Shown in pieces: positions 56,201-64,000 of a DNA stretch of 64,000 nucleotides. The notes beneath the pieces were generated by a model, which searched no databases, was not told the origin of the DNA, and saw nothing but the letters and a program-made list of their open reading frames with translations. Source of the stretch: Epiperipatus broadwayi (taxonomy: Eukaryota; Onychophora; Udeonychophora; Euonychophora; Peripatidae); contig JAQFVV010012394.1 of NCBI GenBank assembly GCA_028023455.1, forward strand, positions 31,276,885 through 31,340,884, given 5' to 3'. The position numbers were made by a program, and so were the translations under genes. Positions within the stretch are counted from its first letter, which is position 1. Every line of letters starts with the position of its first letter.

Positions 56201-59200
56201 AACTGTGTGATTATTATTAAGAAATTAGAAAAAATTATGATAGGATTTTTTTACATGTAATGATATGTCATGATTTATGAATAAAGGAGATGATTGAGGT
56301 ATAATTATAAAGTAAGAAGTCTTTACAGACTCTCATCATCATATTCGATGTAATGAAAGCTCCATAAAACAACTGATTTCCACTTCTAGAGTACACTCGG
56401 TCAGATAATTATATGGCAGATATGTATATAACCACAAATAGTAATACATAAAAACCTCACAATAATAATATATGCAATATTACGATGTGGTGTGCTTTTT
56501 TAAATACAGAGTCAAAAAATTTCTATGTGTAGACCAGATACCCACAGACCCTGATAGCTAAATTAAGAACTTAATTTCTTTGAAATATTTTTATACTATT
56601 GTAAATATATACCCCTCTCTCCATAATATATGTTAAGCATATGATTATAAAATAAAAACTATTTCAATAATTATAATTATCATGTGTAACTCTGCTAATG
56701 ATCATCGTTAATTTATATAAGTGGAATGCAAGTATAAGAGATATTTATAATGAAAATATTTTTGCAATGTAAAAATTTAAAGTTTAGACTCATAATATGT
56801 AAACAAATTAATGAGCTATAAAATGTTTTATATCCATGTATGTATGCATACCTGGGTTGTATAGTAACATTTCTCCTGCTTCTATTTATAAATAGAATTA
56901 TGTATGTACCATGGATTTTTGTGTAATATCATATAATTGGCATAAAGGTTCATCTATAAGTGGGAAATTAATAGGAAATTATTGTTAGTAATAAATCAAA
57001 AGCTTTGGAGTCAGACATATTCTGATTATCATCATTTTGGGCATTCTTAGTTCTTCTGAGACCTGAAAAAGGCAATCTAAATCCATAGACTTGCTTTTTA
57101 TCTATGGCATAATATACATTGTTGGTAGTTTTATGTAAATATGCATTGATAAAAATTCTAATTTTCTCTTTCTTGCTCTAGAATGATGCATTTTAAATTT
57201 AAATATTAAAAGTTATTACGATGGTGTATAGAAGGAAAGGTCATATTTCCAAAGTCACCTGATTAAATCTTTATTCCTAGACAAAAAACCATTTAATCAA
57301 TCGAATTGTAGTTGGTTTTCTCTATGCATGATATGGGTTCCTAGCCATTTAATGATTTACATGCTTATGTGTGATTTGATTAATCCATTTGTTAATTCCA
57401 ATGTCATATCTTTATATTTCCTTTTCCCATTATAAACACTTAAAAAACAAATGGCCATGTAATTTAGTCCATCTTCTTTCAACATCCTACAATCTAAAAT
57501 TAAATGTTTAACATTTTTTAATCCCATCTGCTCATAAATTATAGTTATAGTCTAAATTCTTATTTCAATTTCTCTCTTTTTCTTGGTTTACAAGATCCCT
57601 TTCTATTAGATCATACTTTTTTTCATTTATTATATAAGTTTTATTCTTATAAATCTCTAATTTATTTTTTAAATATATGTTCATTTTAATAAATTTAAAA
57701 TAGATGCAAAATATTCATATAGTTTATAACATTTATATAATAGAAATAATATAATTTACAAAATATCCCCATCTCTATTACTATTTTTTTAAATCACAAA
57801 AAATCAGAAATCCAAATAATGTTGTTCATAAAGAAACAATTATGCAAAATCTATTAATAAATTAGTTTGTTTTGAAATTAAAACAATACTAATTAAACAC
57901 AAGACAAATAAGCTATTATGGGTTATTAGACAAAATTTGTTTAGCCTTAAATATTTGATTGAATACAAGCATAATTTATATACTTGGAGGTTTAGATGTA
58001 AATTATAAGGTACCTGAACAGAAACTTTCAGGCCCCCTTCAGCGGAACACATGAACACACACACATCTTGATTAGTAAATGATGGTTTACTAATAGTAGT
58101 AAAAGTAAAGATATCTCTAGTTAATTTGCAGAGAAATAATCCCATTCTTTGCTTTCTTTATTCTAATAAATTCATGAAAATATTTAACATATATATACAA
58201 ACAATATTAAACCAAAAGCTACACTACTGTAATAATAGTTTTAATTCTGAGTTTGGTGTAATTTGTTTACAATTAGCTCATTCTACATTTTATATCTACA
58301 GACAGTTTACATATAACTTTCTAGAGGTTTTCAGTATTCCTGCATAACTTTATCTAATTCAGGTTATTAAAAAAGTTGTATTTTAATATTTATATATTAT
58401 TTAAAAAATATGCACAATAGAAGCAAACAGCAAATTGGATAGTTTCCTTTACCTTGCTGTCATACCATTAGTAAACATTAAATTAATATAACTCAATATA
58501 TATGCAGTTACAAGAGTAGAGCATTCTTCTTTCAAGGCTATTAATATATAGCATTCTGTTGACAAAGAATCAAGATTAAAATGGTCTTATTTATTATTAA
58601 TGTTCTTGATATTTATAAACTTACCTTTGCTAATGTTGATGAAAATTTGGTGTGAATTCAATATAGCAACCAGATGAAAATATAGTAATATATATATATA
58701 TTGAATTAAATATTTTCATGGACTGTTATTATAAGAAAGAATAGAAATAAGATCATATTCATGTAAACAGAGATAACCTTTAATCTTTGGTATTGCCAAG
58801 AAATAATCAATTACTACTAACTGATAATTCCCAAGGTTAACCAAGTTTTCTCATTAATCTATAATATATATGAGAATATTAACTTTAAAATGTTAAATTA
58901 TAATTAATGTTTAATAAGAAGCCCAAAATATAAACTCTCCTTTTAATATTTTTAACTTAATATTATTTGACATTTTATTACTATATATATAATCTAATTT
59001 CTATTTATATAGAGTATGGTCTATATTTTTATTAGTGAAAGCTGAAGAAAGATTGTTCCTTTTTAATGTAATCATGTGAATAAGGGCATTCATTTTAAAT
59101 TATATACATGTATTTAAAATTGGTATTAGAATTTTTTGGGGAAAAAATATTTAAAATCCAACTAAATTTTAATTCTTACAATTAGTAATGTCTTTTATTT

Positions 59201-62200
59201 ACCTTTTATTCAATACAACATATTGTCTCTTCAATTATTTTTATTGTCTTTCTTACAATTTTGACTGCCCATCAGGCTTCTTCGGGCTGTTAAATTTATA
59301 AATAAAAAAATAAAACTAACTGTAGAAACAATATGTTGTGTTGGATAAAGTGTAATAAAAAAAAATTGGTAATTAGATTTGTTAATGAAATCAATACATA
59401 GAGGATCAAAGAGAATAAAGAGAAATATAATTTTTTTTTTTGATAATTTAAATTTTAACTCCAAGTATTTAAAAATTATAATCTTAAATTATTTATTAAT
59501 ATGTATCATAAAGAAAAATGTGTTTTAAAGATATAAAGGCTCTTTAAGATTTATAATCTTTCTTTAAAATTTAAATTCAGTATAAACTATTATTAAAAAG
59601 AGAATATGCAATAGAAAACTTTCAAGAATGAGCAAGTGTTACACTGATCATTTTTTTTGATTTGCTGCATAATTTTCTGAGAAAATTATAATTCATGAAC
59701 TATTTTTCTGTGTAAAATATCTCACCTCAATTTTTTTTTTCCAGTTCACGTAGTCCTTTCATTGTCATATAAATCAAAGATTTAAAATACTTGAACCTCC
59801 ACTCAGAAATAATAGTCTCTAAGACACTTAAGACTACATGTGAGACTGATGGATTGAAATGAGAAAGTTAGCTGATGTAATGTGAAGAAAAGAAGATTGA
59901 AGAAACTAGATTAAATTTGGAAAAACCTTTCTCTGGCAATAGGCTGATCATGGATGAAAATGATCATTACTTAATTCACTTCACTTTTAGTTTATATTGT
60001 AATTTAACATTTACCCATATTCCAATTTCTGATCTGATTGAAACTTTGCATACATATATGTATTCCTGATGATTATATATATATTTTAAATTGGCAAACA
60101 ATTTTAAAATTTTCAACTTTAAATGGGATTCAGTACTTAATATGTTTAAAAATTATAAATATTTTTAAAAATAATATATCACATTTGCAAGTACAAAAAA
60201 GGAATAAATTCAAATTTATAATCAGAATAATGTTTTGTTTTTAGTTTCAGCAATGCAATTATTTGAAGCAAAATACAATTTATTTTCACTATATTTCTAT
60301 CACTAAAAGGAATTTGTGTAAAAAATACATAAAACATCATAGTTATGTTGAAAAATTTAAAATACCACTTACTATTATTAAAAAAAAGAACAAAAATAAT
60401 GGTTACTATATTTTTTAACATATATTTTTATGCTAATAACAACTTCCTGCAGTACAATATTATATTTTTTTTGCCTTATACTCTATTAAAAAATAAATAT
60501 TTTCAAATAAAATTGTAAGTCTAAACATTATATTTTGATCAAATAATAAATATTTTATTTAATATTACAAAAATAAATATATAAGCAAATTATAGTGAAC
60601 TTATTATTTTGAATTTCTGGAACTAAACACATGAGCTCATGCAAATCTAATCTCTACTTTGCATACAATGGACTTCATTTATATGTGCCCCTTCACATTC
60701 TCTGTATATATACATTAATATATATTTTGGTTCAGATTTTCTTTAATGCTACATATAACTGGAAAAGACACATTTTAATCCAAGAATTGCTATGCTTATA
60801 ATCATACAATGCATTTCAAATTCATAAAAAGGAGGGATAATATTATTTACTGTAAACAAGAGAAATTTATTTTTCTCTATCTGTCTATTGTAAGCTGGAG
60901 TAGTCAGTTCATACAGATAGTATTGTAATTTAATTCTTATTTCAATTTTAATAACTAGCTTTTGCCTTTATCATTGAAGACTTGAAATTCAAAGCATGCA
61001 TTTGGAAGATATTATTAACTCTTTTTCTACTCTCAAGTTAATAGCCCAAATTATAAAAAACAACTTAAGATTTTAAGCTCAAGACAATCTACTTGTATAG
61101 TTACATACGTAAGAATCAAAATATAAAGATTTTTTTGATTATATCCAGATGATAAGTAAAAAAGCAGTAGCCAAAGTTTTTCAAGTGGAACTGTACACTT
61201 TGATGCTAGAATATCACGTGACTTTCAAAGCCGCTGACCACAAAGTCAATAAATTGCTTATTAATAAATATTGAAAACAAGATGCTACAATTATCCTATA
61301 AAATTTTTTTAAAAACAATTTTAAATTACGAAGTACAAAGTTTATTATTCAATGGCACTTTTTGCCTAAAGATGTTTTTGAGTTTTAACTTTTACTTGCT
61401 ATAATATTACAAAACATATTATATTAACATTATCGACCCCATCAGAAACTATGATCTTAAATTAGATTTGCTGTATTTTATTTTTGTATGAATATGCATT
61501 ATTCTTCTATATAAGAATATTTATATTAATGTATTCTAAAAATAATAGATTGATGAAATTAGATTTTGGTTACCAAGTTTAATATGTAGTTAAATAGTAG
61601 CTATAAAAAATTATATTTTATGGTGAAGATTGAAACTTGTTGAACATGTAACTATGATACCAATTTTAATTATTATTACTAATAGTTTTTAAGAATGGAA
61701 ATTATAACATTTTTAGTTCATCCAGATGTAAAATTTTATCTTTAATTAAATTAATAAAATTAATGGAATTCATCTTATAAAGTCCTTTGTCTTTTTCAGA
61801 TGTCGTTATTCATGGCGATTAAAATGTTCGTGAAAAAATAAAGTTGTAAGAATTTACAAAATACTTAAATAGTTTATTAATTCAAATTTACAAATATATA
61901 TATATCTTATGTGTAAATGGCATATCTTAAATTTGACAACAAACTTAAAGCCTGTATCGTACTAGTCTTATCATTCCTGATAACTATTTACGATTACCTC
62001 CTTTCTCTGACTTTAAATGATGCGTATATATACAGATAAAAATTTTAAAAATTAAAAATTAGCTGAGCAAATCATTTGATTTATCAGAAGCAGGAAGTTT
62101 TTCAATCCTCACCTACAATCGTATTTAACTTTATTTATAATAATCTTTATAATTTACTCAAATCAAAAACATAATAGGAACAAGTTAATAAAAACTTTAT

Positions 62201-62950
62201 ATTATCGTAATAATTAAGCGCTACCATTACTGTATAAAATTTTTCAAGTACGCGTGCTCACAAAGAAATATAGTAAAACACACAAATAAAAACAAATAAT
62301 GGAATCAATTATTGATGCATGTTAGTGCATCGGAAGTGATGCAACTAAGACGCGGTCTACGAATCTTGATGTCGGAGTTTGCCACTTTGCTGCACCAAAT
62401 CCGGAAGACAAATTCAAGAATGAGACAAATTTAAGAATAATTAGATAGAATTATTTCCATTTGTTTTTTTATAGATAATAACGAGACAAATTTGGGTTTA
62501 TTTGACACATAAAGCGTCTCCCCACTCCCACTCCAAGTATTTTATATTTTCTTATCATTACTCTCGTATACATGCATTTCTCTTTTTTACACATATACAT
62601 AATAAGGCTTTTCATCTTTTGTAGTAAACAACTATTCAAATTCCATATGCTTGTAATATGTTATTGGTAACAGTGAACTTATATTCGTAGCGTAAATATT
62701 CCCTTCCACACCCACACATACACGCGCAAATAAATCTATGCACTGATTAAGTATTTTTATAAGAAATGCATAATATAGTTGAAGGACTAATTCATTCCTC
62801 CCTTCTCTATCAAAATTAAAAACTTTATTGTTTGTTTAATATAGAAGTTTTCAAAATATAGTCCAAGATTTAGATGTAAACTCCATAAAAATTATCTTAT
62901 CCTTCTCCTGTAATAAATGTGACTATATACTTATACATAAAACAAAACAT
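56201..62950. other. Long AT-rich intron stretch, no gene seen
   Basis: ORFs near 57840 (-), 58126 (+), 59231 (-), 60038 (+) and 60179 (-) have no family signature and have the composition of chance ORFs. Around 59820-59960 there may be an extremely decayed RTE 3' end ('cacatgtgagatggat'-like series). At 61788-61850 a good pyrimidine tract and AG precede a short Met-initiated reading that soon ends; it is not supported as an exon. The 62300-62410 region is CpG-richer and unexplained. Confidence 0.45.
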
Positions 62951-63215
62951 TGCATTCAAATATCAGCCTTTCAAGCTAATTGTGCATATGCTTTTGCAAG
63001 TGTTAATAATAATAAATGAATACTTTCTCTCCAATACAAGATATAGTATTTACGCAGGAATAAAATGAATCCACTTATTCCTACGACTCAAATGCTTATA
63101 TATGAGCAAATCTGAAGTACTGGCAAGGAAAGCGTGAGGATGGAACACTCACTTTAAATTACTATATACGATGTCTGAATGAATGACGTCAGTGAAATTG
63201 TCTAGAATTTACTAA
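62951..63215 (+). repeat. Single arm of the 17692-type fold-back family
   Basis: It closely matches the left arm at 17718-17965, including 'ggaaagcgtgaggatggaac' and 'ttactatatacgatgtctg', and stops in the same loop ('gaaattgtctagaattta'). No inverted partner of its inner half follows, so this copy has lost one arm. Confidence 0.8.
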
Positions 63216-63241
63216 ACGTCACTCTAACTGAAACTTAATCA

Positions 63242-63646
63242 TATGTAAATAAGCATTTATTTTATATAGCGTATGTTTACAATTGTATTACATTCAAATA
63301 TCAGCCTTTCAAGCTAATTGTGCATATGCTTTTGCAAGTGTTAATAATAATAAATGAATACTTTCTCTCCAATACAAGATATAGTATTTATGCAGGAATA
63401 AAATGAATCCATTTATTCCTATGACTCCAATGCTTCAGATTTGCTCATATATAAGCATTTGAGTCGTAGGAATAAGTGAATTCATTTTATTCCTGCATAA
63501 ATACTATATCTTGTATTGGAGAGAAAGTATTCATTTATTATTATTAACACTCACAAAAGCGTATGCACAATTAGCTTGAAAGGCTGATATTTGAATGTAA
63601 TACAATTGTAAACATATGCTATATAAAATAAATGCTTATTTACATA
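63242..63646. mobile_element. 405-bp fold-back element with perfect-looking terminal inverted repeats
   Basis: The ends read TATGTAAATAAGCATTTA and its exact reverse complement. The arms (63242-63433 and 63449-63646) are near-identical inverted copies around a loop of about 15 bases. Compared with 17692-18201, the inner 130 or so bases of each arm are missing, so this is an internally deleted form. TA lies at both tips, but it is part of the palindrome, so a target duplication cannot be separated. No ORF is present. Confidence 0.85.
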
Positions 63647-64000
63647 AAACAAAACATGAAAATGTGTACCCGATCAATAATTTACAAAAAATTTTACAAT
63701 TATGTCTGCTTTAATAATTTGCGGTGAAGTATGGAGAATCATAAAATAAGCTTGAATAAACTTAGCTATGATGAGCTAAATATTTTACAAAGCAGGTGTT
63801 TGTATTAAATTGGACCCTTTTAATTATCAAAATGGCATGCAAATGAACCTTATCTGATTTTATTTACAGAGATATAGTTTGTGGTCTTCTGCAGATTTCT
63901 GGAAAATGTAAATATAAAAATAAAATGGGCATAACATATATCATCAAATGAAAATTACAACTAAGACATAACCCAGATAATGGCAACAAATCAAATTTTC
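63647..64000. other. Intron DNA, nothing recognised
   Basis: A TTTATTTACAG acceptor-like site at about 63860-63870 is followed by a stop within two codons in at least one frame and shows no convertase similarity. Confidence 0.45.

Larger units (their letters stand above)
25961..64000 (+). other. First intron of the convertase gene (at least 38 kb)
   Basis: The intron starts with GTAAGT at 25961-25966. I looked on the plus strand for a following exon encoding the expected H-Y-x-F segment of the pro-domain behind an acceptor and found none, so the next exon probably lies beyond 64000. The interval is filled with repeats, annotated separately. Long introns are common in large invertebrate genomes. 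Another gene on either strand inside this interval was not recognised. Confidence 0.65.

Noticed and set aside
61788-61850. Possible 3' terminal exon: pyrimidine tract and AG, short reading of about 13 codons, then TAA and AATAAAG
   Set aside because: Too short, no similarity, and no matching donor or partner exon could be tied to it.

Overview
This window is nuclear DNA from an animal. It is strongly AT-rich (about three quarters A+T by eye), intron-like and packed with broken transposable elements, microsatellites and fold-back repeats. I see no operons, Shine-Dalgarno sites or dense ORFs. The mix of RTE/BovB-type LINEs with (GAT)n tails, Penelope-like elements with hammerhead-type motifs, tRNA-derived SINEs and a convertase exon fits an invertebrate, perhaps a lophotrochozoan such as a mollusc. 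The species cannot be fixed from this window.

Only one host gene is recognised. A 56-codon first coding exon of a subtilisin-like proprotein convertase (PC1/3- or furin-type) lies at 25793-25960 on the + strand. It has an in-frame upstream stop, a good start context, a signal peptide, the start of the conserved pro-domain and a consensus GTAAGT donor. A locally CpG-richer stretch (about 25505-25735) just upstream carries a perfect cAMP response element (25536-25543) and is the likely promoter/5'UTR. No second exon was found, so 25961-64000 is read as first intron (at least 38 kb) and 1-25500 as upstream intergenic DNA.

Layout: 1-3885, a decayed two-ORF non-LTR retrotransposon (-). 5789-6820, a composite repeat insertion with an inverted copy and exact 13-bp target duplications. 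8923-9204 and about 21048-21310, Penelope GIY-YIG endonuclease remnants (-). 11309-12212, a fold-back repeat split by an RTE insertion. 12645-14175, an inverted pair with hammerhead-like motifs. 15190-19905, RTE and SINE fossils and a large fold-back between (ATT)n tracts. 19974-23945, a run of fold-backs and Penelope-related repeats. 25505-25960, promoter and exon. 27645-30650, SINEs and hammerhead/tRNA-like composites. 33233-35561, a 2.07-kb compositionally different block between exact 131-bp direct repeats. 37400-37993, two hammerhead-bearing repeats, one with an intact core. 38307-38760, a 454-bp TIR element with TA duplications. 47766-48225 and 49058-50082, LINE reverse-transcriptase remnants (+). 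53116-53619, a homopolymer-rich block that looks artefactual. 54495-55258, a Helitron-like fragment with a PIF1-type helicase tail and an internal 122-bp tandem duplication. 62951-63646, fold-back repeats related to the one at 17692.

The most interesting pattern is the repeated association of hammerhead-type self-cleaving RNA motifs with short, often inverted, Penelope-linked repeats around and inside one long intron. Every transposon ORF seen is interrupted; none looks able to make a working protein.
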